This document shows positions 19,352-27,528 of a stretch of 64,000 nt of DNA, one piece after another. The stretch comes from Streptomyces sp. SKN60 (GTDB lineage: Bacteria > Actinomycetota > Actinomycetes > Streptomycetales > Streptomycetaceae), in contig NZ_JAHTMW010000001.1 in NCBI RefSeq assembly GCF_026236535.1, positions 62,001-126,000 of the forward strand, read 5' to 3'. The translations under genes were made by a program, and so were the position numbers. Position 1 is the stretch's first letter. Each line of letters opens with the position of its first letter. The notes under the pieces were generated by a model. That model made no database searches and was not told the DNA's origin. It saw nothing but the letters and a program-made list of their open reading frames with translations.

Positions 19352-20620
19352 GTGTCGAGGCTGACCGGATGGTGGAGCGGGCGCAGCAGCGCGGCCAAGG
19401 TCGAGCTGTACACCCGGTGGACCTTCCACACCTTCGTGCCGCTGGAGATCGTCGCGCTCACCAGCCTGCCGATCGGCCGGGCCGCCGACAGCCCGCTCGG
19501 CACGGGAGGCGCGGCGACGCTGATCCTGCTGACCTGCGTGCACGCCGTCCTCGGCGCCGTGGTCGCCTCCCGCGCCCTGGACTGGGGCCTCGACCGGCGC
19601 GAGCACCCCACCCGGCTCGCCGGCGCGCTGGTCGCGCTGACCTCCGGCGAGGTCGTCGGCACGCTCGTCCTGCTACGAGCCGGGGTGATCCGCGACGCGT
19701 CGATCGTCGCCGGCGTCTCGGTCGGGCTCGTCAGCTTCACCGTCGGCACCCTGGCGCTCTGCCTCCCCCGGGTGCGCCACATCCTGTACGCGGTCCCCGC
19801 GGCCGCGCTCGCCGTCGGCGCCCTGGGCGCACTGTGCGGCATCGGGTTCGGCCCGGCGGCCGGCCTGGCCGTCGGCGTCCTGTTCGGCGGCTACGGACTG
19901 GCCGGCGCCTGCGGCTTCTCCGGCTGGCTGGTGCGGATCGTCTGGGAGCTGGAGCGGTCCCGCGAGCTGAAGGCCCGGCTCGCCGTCGCCGAGGAACGGC
20001 TCCGCTTCGGACGCGATCTGCACGACGTCATGGGCCGCAACCTCTCGGTGATCGCACTCAAGAGCGAGCTCGCCGTGCAGCTCTCCCGGCGCGGGCGGCC
20101 CGAGGCGGCCGTGGACCAGATGACCGAGGTGCAGCGGATCTCCCGGGAGTCGCAGCGCGAGATGCGCGAGGTGGTGCGCGGCTACCGCGCGGCCGACCTG
20201 CGGACCGAACTCGAGGGCGCCCGGGGCGTCCTGGCCGCCGCCGGCATCGCCTGCGCCGTCGACGCGCCCGAGCTCGATCTCTCCGCCACGGTGGAGTCGG
20301 CCCTCGGGTGGGTGGTCCGGGAGGCCACCACCAACGTGCTGCGGCACGGCGACGCCCGGCACTGCGCGATCACCCTGGGCGAGGCGGCCGGCGCGGTGGT
20401 CCTGACCGTGGAGAACGACGGCGCGGATGCCACACCCGCGGGCACCGGGTCCGGGTCCAGGTCCGGGTCCGGGTCCGGGTCCGGCCTCGCCGGGCTCCGC
20501 GAACGGCTCGGCGCGGTGGACGGCACCCTGGAGGCCGGCCCGGCGGCCCCGCGCTCCTTCCGCGTCACCGCCCGGGTGCCGCTGCCCGCGCCGCGTATCG
20601 AAGAGGAGAGAGTCCTGTGA
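19352..20620 (+). CDS. NarL-type sensor histidine kinase
   Basis: A 422-residue membrane kinase. The N-terminal half has about six membrane helices (residues 20-195) and no large extracellular sensor. Then follow the HisKA_3 box RFGRDLHDVMGRNLSVIALKSE with the phospho-acceptor His, and the ATPase N-box VVREATTNVLRHGDA and G-boxes VENDGA and GLAGLRERLGAVDG. Between the last two lies a Ser/Gly/Arg run encoded by a GGGTCC-type hexamer repeat. The start is GTG at 19352; the ribosome-binding site is weak. The stop overlaps the response-regulator GTG (GTGA). It probably senses membrane or export state and controls the adjacent ABC genes. Confidence 0.9.
   Translation: MSRLTGWWSGRSSAAKVELYTRWTFHTFVPLEIVALTSLPIGRAADSPLGTGGAATLILLTCVHAVLGAVVASRALDWGLDRREHPTRLAGALVALTSGEVVGTLVLLRAGVIRDASIVAGVSVGLVSFTVGTLALCLPRVRHILYAVPAAALAVGALGALCGIGFGPAAGLAVGVLFGGYGLAGACGFSGWLVRIVWELERSRELKARLAVAEERLRFGRDLHDVMGRNLSVIALKSELAVQLSRRGRPEAAVDQMTEVQRISRESQREMREVVRGYRAADLRTELEGARGVLAAAGIACAVDAPELDLSATVESALGWVVREATTNVLRHGDARHCAITLGEAAGAVVLTVENDGADATPAGTGSGSRSGSGSGSGLAGLRERLGAVDGTLEAGPAAPRSFRVTARVPLPAPRIEEERVL
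20441..20484 (+). repeat. Hexanucleotide repeat in the kinase ATP-lid
   Basis: GGGTCC units in tandem encode alternating Gly-Ser in the ATP-lid region between the VENDGA and GLAGLRERL boxes. The frame is kept by any copy-number change, so lid length can vary. Confidence 0.8.
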
Positions 20621-21246
20621 CCGAGGCCGTGACCGAACCGCCCGTCCGTGTCCTGCTCGCCGACGACGAGCATCTGATCCGCGGCGCGCTCGCCGCGCTG
20701 CTCGCCCTGGAGGACGATCTCGTGGTCGTCGCCGAGGCGGCCTCCGGCCCCGAGGCGCTCGCGATGGCGCGCGCCCACCGGCCCGATGTCGCGGTGCTCG
20801 ATCTGCAGATGCCGGGCGCCGACGGTGTGACGGTGGCCACATCGATCCGGGACGAACTCCCGGACTGCCGCACCATGATCGTGACGAGCCACGGGCGCCC
20901 CGGGCACCTCAAACGGGCCCTCGCCGCCAGCGTCCGCGGCTTCGTCCCGAAGACGGTCAGCGCCCAGCGGCTGGCCGAGCTGATCCGTACCGTGCACGCC
21001 GGAAACCGTTATGTGGACCCGGAGTTGGCGGCCGACGCGATCGCCGCCGGGGACTCCCCGCTGACCGCGCGCGAGGCCGAGGTGCTCGAACTCGCCGCCG
21101 ACGGAGCACCGGTGACGGAGATCGCCGAGCGCGCCGCGCTGTCCCCCGGGACGGTGCGCAACTACCTCTCCTCCGCCGCCGCGAAACTCGGCGCCGAGAA
21201 CCGTCACACGGCGGTGCGTCTCGCCCGCGCGAAAGGTTGGGTATAG
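20617..21246 (+). CDS. NarL/FixJ response regulator
   Basis: A 209-residue regulator. The receiver domain has acidic pocket LLADDEHLIRG and phospho-acceptor Asp in VAVLDLQMPGADG, with the T/K switch residues in MIVTSHG and FVPKTVSA. The LuxR-type HTH is LTAREAEVLELAADGAPVTEIAERAALSPGTVRNYLSSAAAKLG. Its GTG overlaps the kinase stop by 4 bp, so the pair is co-translated. TATAGT at its stop codon may be the -10 box of the following tRNA-Gly. Confidence 0.94.
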   Translation: MTEAVTEPPVRVLLADDEHLIRGALAALLALEDDLVVVAEAASGPEALAMARAHRPDVAVLDLQMPGADGVTVATSIRDELPDCRTMIVTSHGRPGHLKRALAASVRGFVPKTVSAQRLAELIRTVHAGNRYVDPELAADAIAAGDSPLTAREAEVLELAADGAPVTEIAERAALSPGTVRNYLSSAAAKLGAENRHTAVRLARAKGWV

Positions 21247-21268
21247 TTAGCAGCGCGCTACGGCGCAT

Positions 21269-21341
21269 GCGGACGTGGCTCAGTTGGTAGAGCATCACCT
21301 TGCCAAGGTGAGGGTCGCGAGTTCGAATCTCGTCGTCCGCT
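21269..21341 (+). tRNA. tRNA-Gly (GCC), copy 2
   Basis: 73 bases identical to the copy at 17326. A TATAGT hexamer at 21242-21247, overlapping the end of the response-regulator gene, is 22 bp upstream and may be its -10 box. Confidence 0.97.
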
Positions 21342-21347
21342 CCATAC

Positions 21348-21382
21348 AGAAAGCCCCCGGTCGATCCGACCGGGGGCTTTCT
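21348..21382 (+). terminator. Terminator between tRNA-Gly and purC
   Basis: Perfect 16-bp arms AGAAAGCCCCCGGTCG and CGACCGGGGGCTTTCT with loop ATC. It can serve both convergent transcripts. Confidence 0.88.
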
Positions 21383-21389
21383 CGTTGCC

Positions 21390-22301
21390 CTAGCTCCAGG
21401 CCTGGCCGGTGAGGAGCTCGTACGCCTCGGTGTACTTGGCGCGGGTCTTCTCGACGACCTCGGCGGGAAGCGCCGGCGGCGGCTGCTCGCTCTTGCGGTC
21501 CCAGCCGGAGGCCGGCGAGGTCAGCCAGTTGCGCACGATCTGCTTGTCGTACGAGGGCTGGGCGCGGCCCGGCTGCCACTCGGCGGCCGGCCAGAAGCGC
21601 GAGGAGTCCGGGGTGAGGACCTCGTCGGCGAGGACCAGGCGGGCGCCCTCCGGGGTGGACTCGAAGCCGAACTCGAACTTCGTGTCCGCCAGGATGATCC
21701 CGCGCTCGCGCGCGATGTCCCGGGCCCGGGAGTAGACGGCGAGGGTCGTCTGGCGCAGCAGCGCGGCGGTCTCGGCGCCGACCTGGCGGGCGACCTCCTC
21801 GTACGACACGTTCTCGTCGTGGTCGCCGACGGCGGCCTTGGTCGCCGGGGTGAAGATCGGCGCGGGCAGCTCGGAGCCGTCGACCAGGCCCTCGGGCAGG
21901 GCGAGGCCGCAGACCGTGCGGGACTCGTCGTACTCGACCAGGCCGGAACCGGTGAGGTAGCCGCGGGCCACGCACTCGACCGGGACCATGTCCAGCGACT
22001 TGCAGATCAGCGTGCGGCCGGCCCAGTCGGCGGGCGCGCCGGCCGGGAGCTCGGTCGACAGGACGTGGTTGGGGGCCAGGTCGGCGAGCTTGTCGAACCA
22101 CCAGAGCGACAGCTGGGTGAGGACGCGGCCCTTGTCCGGGATCTCGGTGGGCAGCACCCAGTCGTACGCGGACAGGCGGTCGCTCGCCACCATGACGAGG
22201 TGGCCCGCCTCGTCGCGGTACAGGTCGCGGACCTTGCCCGTGTGGAGATGGGTCAGGCCCGGGACCTGGACGGGCTCGGGCTTTTCTACGAATCCGGACA
22301 C
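21390..22301 (-). CDS. purC: Phosphoribosylaminoimidazole-succinocarboxamide synthase
   Basis: SAICAR synthetase: CAIR plus aspartate and ATP to SAICAR, step eight of purine synthesis. It has 303 residues. Visible motifs are HTGKVRDLYRDEAGHLVMVASDRLSAYD, PVECVARGYLTGSG, ILADTKFEFGFE and DEVLTPDSSRFW. I chose GTG at 22301 (MSGFVEKPEPVQVPGLTH) because GGAGG lies 4 bases upstream; an in-frame ATG at 22349 would read through this site. It is a single gene transcribed toward the terminator it shares with tRNA-Gly. Confidence 0.96.
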   Translation of the reverse strand: MSGFVEKPEPVQVPGLTHLHTGKVRDLYRDEAGHLVMVASDRLSAYDWVLPTEIPDKGRVLTQLSLWWFDKLADLAPNHVLSTELPAGAPADWAGRTLICKSLDMVPVECVARGYLTGSGLVEYDESRTVCGLALPEGLVDGSELPAPIFTPATKAAVGDHDENVSYEEVARQVGAETAALLRQTTLAVYSRARDIARERGIILADTKFEFGFESTPEGARLVLADEVLTPDSSRFWPAAEWQPGRAQPSYDKQIVRNWLTSPASGWDRKSEQPPPALPAEVVEKTRAKYTEAYELLTGQAWS

Positions 22302-22430
22302 GGTTCCTCCGCGTAGGTTGATCCAGGAGCAGCTCCGATTCTCTCGCACGTCGGGGCGGGTCCGGCCGCCGGGCGGTGTGAGCCCGCGCTCAGTCCCCCG
22401 TCGTACGAGCGCGTCCGCGCTCAGCCCCGC

Positions 22431-23891
22431 TCAGTCCCGCTTGCAGATGCGGTCGAGGAGGTTCGCCGTGGCCCGCTGGATCCGGGGGTCCACATGGCCC
22501 GGCCGGTCGAGCGCCGGCGACCAGGCGAAGGTGCCCGAGGCGAAGACCCAGGCGCCGGACGGGGCCCGGTAGAGGCTGGTCTCCTGGTGCCGCAGCGCGC
22601 CCTCGCCGTCCCGGTAGGGCGAGTGGGCGAGCAGGATGCGGCCCTGGTGCTCAGGGAGCGCGGTGCGCGGGAAGTAGCGGTCTGCCTCACCCGCGACCAG
22701 GCCCGGGATCTCGTCGCCCTCGCCCGCGCCGGTCGCCTCCCAGAGCCAGTGCTCCGCGTTCCGTACGACCATCGGGTGCGGTTCGGGCACCCGGCCCGCG
22801 TACTGGATGCCGAGCAGCTGCTGCTCCGGGCGGTCGACCTCCCGCCAGAGCGCCGGGCGGCCGGGCCCGCGGCGTTTGCGGCAGGTGAGGAGCCGGTCGG
22901 GCGCCCCGGACGGTGACGGGGCCAGCTCGATCTGCCAGTACATGGTGTTGGCGGACAGGAAGACGAGGGACGTGCCCTGGTCGCGGGCGAGCTCGACGGT
23001 CCGGCGCATCGGCACCGACCAGTACTCGTCGTGGCCCGGGAAGACCAGGCCCCGGTACCGGCTCGGGTCCACCCGGCCGGCGTGCAGGTCGCGGGTCTCC
23101 GCGTACGCCAGGTCGTAGCCGTAGCGCTCGGCCCAGCGGATGAAGTCGTACGCGTGCCCCACGTGCAGCGGCAGGCCCGCGCCCGCGTAGGGGCGGTCGA
23201 AGGAGACGGTCACGGCCGCCTCCTCCTCGCCGAGCAGCCGGCCCTCCTCGTCCCAGGCGTGGTAGAGGCTGGCGCCGGTCCGGCCGTCCTCCGGATAGAG
23301 GTTGTACGCCTGCCAGGTCACGTCCGGCAGCACCAGCAGCAGGTCCGCCGGGTGCCCGTCGCGGACGGTGAAGGGGATGTGGGAGCGGTAGCCGCCGACG
23401 GTGGTGAGCACGGCGACGTACGCGCCGATCGACCAGTAGGAGGGGATCTGCAGCCGCCAGGACTGCCACCAGTGGTGGCAGGAGACGGTCCGGTCGGCGG
23501 TCAGCGGGGCGGGCTGGACGATCCCGGAGAGGCGTGGGCTGGTGGTGATCTTGGCGGCGCCGTCGCCGCCGTAGTGCCCGATCCGGTAGATGTCGACCGA
23601 GAACTGCTGCGGCGGGTCCACGGTGATGTGGAAGTCGAGCGCCTCGCCGGGCGCCACCGCGCCGTTGGAGACGAAGCCCTTGATCTGGCCGTGCGCGTCG
23701 TCCGCGGTGCGCGGGCCGCCGAGCCCGCCCCGGGCCAGGGTCTCGTCCGCGTACCACGGGACCATCTGGCCGGTGTCGTCGAAGTAGTTCTCCGAACCGC
23801 GCAGCCAGGGCAGCGGGCCCTGCCCGAAGGGGTCCGAGACGGCGTGCGCGAGCGCGCCGGACTCCCACCGCCTGATCTGCTCCGCTCCCAT
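22431..23891 (-). CDS. N,N-dimethylformamidase beta-subunit-like protein
   Basis: A 486-residue protein matching the large-subunit-like domain of N,N-dimethylformamidase, a family widespread in Streptomyces with mostly unknown substrates. The core pattern includes GFVSNGAVAPGEALDFHITVDPPQQFSVDIYRIGHYGG, SWRLQIPSYWSIGAYVAVLTT, VLPDVTWQAYNLY and YRGLVFPGHDEYWSVPMRRTVELARDQGTSLVFLSANTMYW. No signal peptide is evident. There is no small (alpha) subunit nearby, so a true dimethylformamidase is doubtful. It may be a distant hydrolase or carbohydrate-related protein. About 230 bp separates it from the next gene upstream, where no gene is visible. Confidence 0.8.
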   Translation of the reverse strand: MGAEQIRRWESGALAHAVSDPFGQGPLPWLRGSENYFDDTGQMVPWYADETLARGGLGGPRTADDAHGQIKGFVSNGAVAPGEALDFHITVDPPQQFSVDIYRIGHYGGDGAAKITTSPRLSGIVQPAPLTADRTVSCHHWWQSWRLQIPSYWSIGAYVAVLTTVGGYRSHIPFTVRDGHPADLLLVLPDVTWQAYNLYPEDGRTGASLYHAWDEEGRLLGEEEAAVTVSFDRPYAGAGLPLHVGHAYDFIRWAERYGYDLAYAETRDLHAGRVDPSRYRGLVFPGHDEYWSVPMRRTVELARDQGTSLVFLSANTMYWQIELAPSPSGAPDRLLTCRKRRGPGRPALWREVDRPEQQLLGIQYAGRVPEPHPMVVRNAEHWLWEATGAGEGDEIPGLVAGEADRYFPRTALPEHQGRILLAHSPYRDGEGALRHQETSLYRAPSGAWVFASGTFAWSPALDRPGHVDPRIQRATANLLDRICKRD

Positions 23892-24122
23892 TGCCGCGCC
23901 CCTCCCTCGACTCCCCCGGTCGTCCGGTCCGTCCCGCTCGGTGCCTCTGGTGTCTGCCTGCCGAAGATGCCTCTGTCAGTGCCGGTCTCCAGCACATCAC
24001 ATAACGCACGCACTCCGTCACCCTTCGTCGTGAATTGACGAGAGTGGAAGGCAGCCCTCCGGGAGGCCGGCCTCGGCGGTCCGCCCGGGGGCACGTACGT
24101 GGGCACGCCCCTGGGCGCGGCC

Positions 24123-25937
24123 TCAGAGCAACCGGACCGGCTTCTCCGGGCGCACCCCGGTGCGGTGCAGCCAGGCCCGCAGCGGCTCCGGGTCCCCGTC
24201 CTCCACCAGGCAGAGCACCGCCGGCACCAGGTCCGTGCTCCGCTCGCCGCGCACGAGCAGCGCCGGACCGTCCAGCCAGTCCAGACCGGGCGCCGCGTCG
24301 GCGGTGTCCACGGCGGCGCAGCAGACCATAGCGGCGACGTGGTCGGCGAGCAGGTCCCGGCCCGTACGGGGCGGCTGGAGCGGGAACAGCGGCAGCGGCC
24401 CGTCGGGGCCCTCGTCGACCGGCGCGACCGGCCGCTGCCCCTCCTCGCGGACCGTCTGCGCGGTCAGCGCGGCGGCCAGCACGTCGGCGGCCTCGGTGCC
24501 GGGCACCCGCTCGGGGGCGAAGTCCGGGCCGAGGTCCGAGCCCAGGTCCGGGTCGAGGTCCGGGTCGAGGTCCGGGTCCAGGACGTCGGGGGCTTCAGGA
24601 GCCGGGGCCGGGGCTTCGATGTCGGCCCGGCCCCGGGTCGTCGTCAGGTGGGCCATGACCCGGGTCAGGGTCGGGGCCTCGGGGGCGTCCTGGTCCCGGC
24701 GCGCGGCGGGTCCGCCGGGGGCGGTGGGACCGGACGCCCCGAGCCGGTCGAGGACCTGGTGGAGGCGGGCGGCGTCGGCGCGCCACTTCCGGTCGACGAC
24801 CTCCTCCGCGTACGCGCTCCACTCCACCGGCGCCCAGTCCGGGCCCGGCTCGGCGGGCGCGCCGTGGAAGAGGCGGGCGGCGAGCAGCGAGGTCGCCTCG
24901 TCGACCGCGCCCGGCTCCTCCAGGAGGTCGCAGGCGGGCCGCTCGCCGAGCCGGGAGGCGAAACCGTCGGCGAGCCGGTCGCGGCGGGACAGCTCCGTGA
25001 GCGCCGACACCACGCCCGCGTCGAGGCGCGCGGGCCAGCGGCCCATCCGCCAGGCGGGCAGCGCGACCCGGGTGAGCAGCCGGTCCCAGCCCGCGTAGGC
25101 GAGGCCGACCTGCTCCTGGGCGACGATCCGCACCCCGTAGTCCACGGCCTGGGCGCGCTCGGAGCCGGCCGCGGCGACGCCCCGCTCCATCTCGGCGGCG
25201 TGTCCGCGGCAGCCCCGCAGCATGATCCGGGCGAGCCGGCCCACGCCCTCCGCGCCGATCCGGCGCACCGGGTCGAGGCCGGGGCGGCGGGGCACGGCGA
25301 CGGCCGCGTCGAGCCCGCGCACGAAGCGGCGGGCGGCGGCTATGTCGGGATGCGCGGCCGGGCCCGTACCCGCGACGACCGGCGCGAGCACCGCGCGCAG
25401 CTCGGCGACCCGCATCCACCACAGGAACGGCGAGCCGATGACCAGGACGGGCGCCTCGTCGGCCCGCTCCCCACCGCGCGTGTGCGTCCGGTGCGCCGAC
25501 CGGTGGGCCGGGTGCGAGCGGTCCTCCAGCCAGCTGTCGCAGTCCGGTGTGAGGGCTATCGCGGAGGGCGCGGGCACGCCGAGCCGGTCGGCGAGGTCGC
25601 GCACCATCCGGTAGAGATCGGGGGCCGCGCTCTCGGCGAGCTCCACCGTCGGGGTCACCGCGGGCTTCGAACGGGCGACGACCAGGGCGACGGCCGCCGC
25701 GACGAGCAGCACGACGACGGCGAGCGCGGTCACCACCCAGCGGGCGGTGTCCCAGCCGGGGCCGGTGAAGTGGCCGGTGACCCCGCCCGCGTACAGCACG
25801 ACGGCGACGGCGGCGGGCAGCACCGCGAGGCCCAGCGCCCTGCCGCGCACGCGGAGCACCGCGAGCGCGCGGGAGCGGGCGGCGCGTGCGCCGAGCTCCT
25901 CGCCGGGTGCGGAACCGGTACCGGTCACGCCGTACAT
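24123..25937 (-). CDS. Membrane protein with an M48-peptidase-like domain lacking the zinc motif
   Basis: A 604-residue protein. ATG at 25937 has AGGAGG upstream. Two membrane helices (about residues 34-55 and 66-88) precede a region that follows the HtpX/M48 layout: LYRMVRDLADRLGVPAPSAIAL, then a loop, then LVIGSPFLWWMRVAELRAVLAPVVAGTG. In M48 peptidases the last segment would be ...EAVLAHELGH; here Pro186, Val187 and Gly190 replace the His, Glu and His. The C-terminal half is a helical Ala/Arg/Glu-rich domain, with a PDLD repeat at about residues 450-465. It is thus probably a pseudo-enzyme or scaffold. I infer this from residue pattern only; function is unknown. It is followed by a 12-bp-period repeat in its own coding sequence. 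Confidence 0.7.
   Translation of the reverse strand: MYGVTGTGSAPGEELGARAARSRALAVLRVRGRALGLAVLPAAVAVVLYAGGVTGHFTGPGWDTARWVVTALAVVVLLVAAAVALVVARSKPAVTPTVELAESAAPDLYRMVRDLADRLGVPAPSAIALTPDCDSWLEDRSHPAHRSAHRTHTRGGERADEAPVLVIGSPFLWWMRVAELRAVLAPVVAGTGPAAHPDIAAARRFVRGLDAAVAVPRRPGLDPVRRIGAEGVGRLARIMLRGCRGHAAEMERGVAAAGSERAQAVDYGVRIVAQEQVGLAYAGWDRLLTRVALPAWRMGRWPARLDAGVVSALTELSRRDRLADGFASRLGERPACDLLEEPGAVDEATSLLAARLFHGAPAEPGPDWAPVEWSAYAEEVVDRKWRADAARLHQVLDRLGASGPTAPGGPAARRDQDAPEAPTLTRVMAHLTTTRGRADIEAPAPAPEAPDVLDPDLDPDLDPDLGSDLGPDFAPERVPGTEAADVLAAALTAQTVREEGQRPVAPVDEGPDGPLPLFPLQPPRTGRDLLADHVAAMVCCAAVDTADAAPGLDWLDGPALLVRGERSTDLVPAVLCLVEDGDPEPLRAWLHRTGVRPEKPVRLL
24521..24583 (-). repeat. 12-bp tandem repeat encoding Pro-Asp-Leu-Asp
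   Basis: GTCCGGGTCGAG-like units are repeated about five times with some variation. On the minus strand they encode PDLD repeats in the linker of the M48-like protein. Confidence 0.8.
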
Positions 25938-26145
25938 CACCCCCTCCTGCCCTGGTCGGGACGGCCCGTGCGGCCCGTGGCGGTGTTGCTCACTCCCCCA
26001 CTGTGGCACCCGCCACTGACATCGCAAGATCGGAGGGCCAAGTGCCGGAATGCCTTCGCCGCACCCTAGTTGGGGCTTCGGCGGGCGTCATCCGGATGGG
26101 CGAGCCGTCACTCGATGGAATGGCTTTGGGCAAAGGTGATGACGA

Positions 26146-26181
26146 GGGCGCGGCGGTGCGGTTGACTGTGCCGCCGCGCCC
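26146..26181 (-). terminator. Probable purD terminator
   Basis: 11-bp arms GGGCGCGGCGG and CCGCCGCGCCC around a 14-base loop, 36 bp past the purD stop. No T-tract follows. A doubled GAGGCGCC lies between it and purD. Confidence 0.5.
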
Positions 26182-26216
26182 CTGAGGCGCCATGAGGCGC
26201 CGGTGCGCCCGGGACG

Positions 26217-27467
26217 TCAGCCCCGGGCGGCCTTCTCGGCGATGTCCGTACGGTGCTGCGAACCGTCAAGACGGATTCGGCCGACCGCCGCGTAGGCGCG
26301 CTCGCGGGCCTCGGTCAGGTCCGAACCGGTGGCGGTCACCGAGAGCACCCGGCCGCCGGCGCTGACGACGGCGTCGCCGTCCTTCTTCGTACCCGCGTGC
26401 AGCACGTACGCGTGCGGCGCGTCCAGCTCCGCGACCTCGGCCAGGCCCTCGATCGGGTCGCCGGTGCGCGGGGTGCCCGGGTAGTTGTGGGAGGCCACGA
26501 CCACGGTCACGGCGGCCTCGTCGCGCCAGGCCAGCGGGGCCTGGTCGGCAAGGGTGCCGTTGGCGGAGTGCAGCAGCACGCCGGCCAGCGGGGTCTTCAG
26601 GCGGGCGAGCACGACCTGGGTCTCCGGGTCGCCGAAGCGCGCGTTGAACTCGATGACCCGCACGCCGCGGCTGGTGATCGCCAGACCCGCGTAGAGCAGG
26701 CCGGAGAACGGGGTGCCACGGCGGCGCAGCTCGTCGACGGTCGGCTGGAGGACGGTCTGCAGGACCTCGTCGACCAGCTTCGGGTCGGCCCACGGCAGCG
26801 GCGAGTAGGCGCCCATGCCGCCGGTGTTCGGGCCCTCGTCGCCGTCGAGCGCGCGCTTGAAGTCCTGCGCGGGCTGCAGCGGGAGGACGGTGCTGCCGTC
26901 GGTGATGGCGAAGAGGGAGACCTCGGGGCCGTCGAGGAACTCCTCGATGACCACGCGGTCGCAGGCGAGCGCGTGGGCGCGGGCCTGCTCGATGTCCTCG
27001 GTCACCACGACGCCCTTGCCGGCGGCGAGACCGTCGTCCTTGACGACGTAGGGAGCGCCGAAGGCGTCGAGCGCCTCGTCGATCTCGGCGGGGGTGGTGC
27101 AGACGTAGCTGCGGGCGGTGGGCACGCCGGCGCCGGCCATGACGTCCTTGGCGAAGGCCTTGGAGCCCTCCAGCTGCGCCGCCTCCTGGGAGGGGCCGAA
27201 GACCGGGATGCCGGCGGCGCGCACGGCGTCGGCGACGCCCGCGACGAGCGGGGCCTCCGGGCCGACGACGACGAGCTCGGCACCGAGCTCGGTCGCGAGC
27301 GCCGTGACGGCGGCGCCGTCGAGCTGGTCGACGGCGTGCAGCTCGGCGACCTCGGCGATGCCGGCGTTGCCGGGCGCGCAGTGCAGAGCGGTGACGTCGG
27401 GATCGAGGGAGAGGGAGCGGCACAGGGCGTGTTCGCGGGCGCCGCCGCCGATGACGAGGACCTTCAC
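26217..27467 (-). CDS. purD: Phosphoribosylamine--glycine ligase
   Basis: GAR synthetase, ATP-grasp, step two of purine synthesis: phosphoribosylamine plus glycine to GAR. It has 416 residues, starts [19 protein letters not shown], and has the ATP-grasp segment [16 protein letters not shown], the loop [17 protein letters not shown], and the signature [16 protein letters not shown] followed by [17 protein letters not shown]. It lies 61 bp from dnaX, which precedes it on the same strand, as in S. coelicolor. Co-transcription with dnaX is plausible but a promoter in the gap cannot be excluded. Confidence 0.96.
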   Translation of the reverse strand: MKVLVIGGGAREHALCRSLSLDPDVTALHCAPGNAGIAEVAELHAVDQLDGAAVTALATELGAELVVVGPEAPLVAGVADAVRAAGIPVFGPSQEAAQLEGSKAFAKDVMAGAGVPTARSYVCTTPAEIDEALDAFGAPYVVKDDGLAAGKGVVVTEDIEQARAHALACDRVVIEEFLDGPEVSLFAITDGSTVLPLQPAQDFKRALDGDEGPNTGGMGAYSPLPWADPKLVDEVLQTVLQPTVDELRRRGTPFSGLLYAGLAITSRGVRVIEFNARFGDPETQVVLARLKTPLAGVLLHSANGTLADQAPLAWRDEAAVTVVVASHNYPGTPRTGDPIEGLAEVAELDAPHAYVLHAGTKKDGDAVVSAGGRVLSVTATGSDLTEARERAYAAVGRIRLDGSQHRTDIAEKAARG

Positions 27468-27528
27468 GCCAGCCAGGGTAGCCCGCGGCTGACCATGATC
27501 TTTGTGCGGGCCGCTGAGCGAGACGCTC

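Noticed and set aside
17326..21341. Identical tRNA-Gly copies as att sites of an integrated element
   Set aside because: Both copies are full-length tRNAs, the region between has core synteny and no recombinase; ordinary tRNA gene duplication is simpler.
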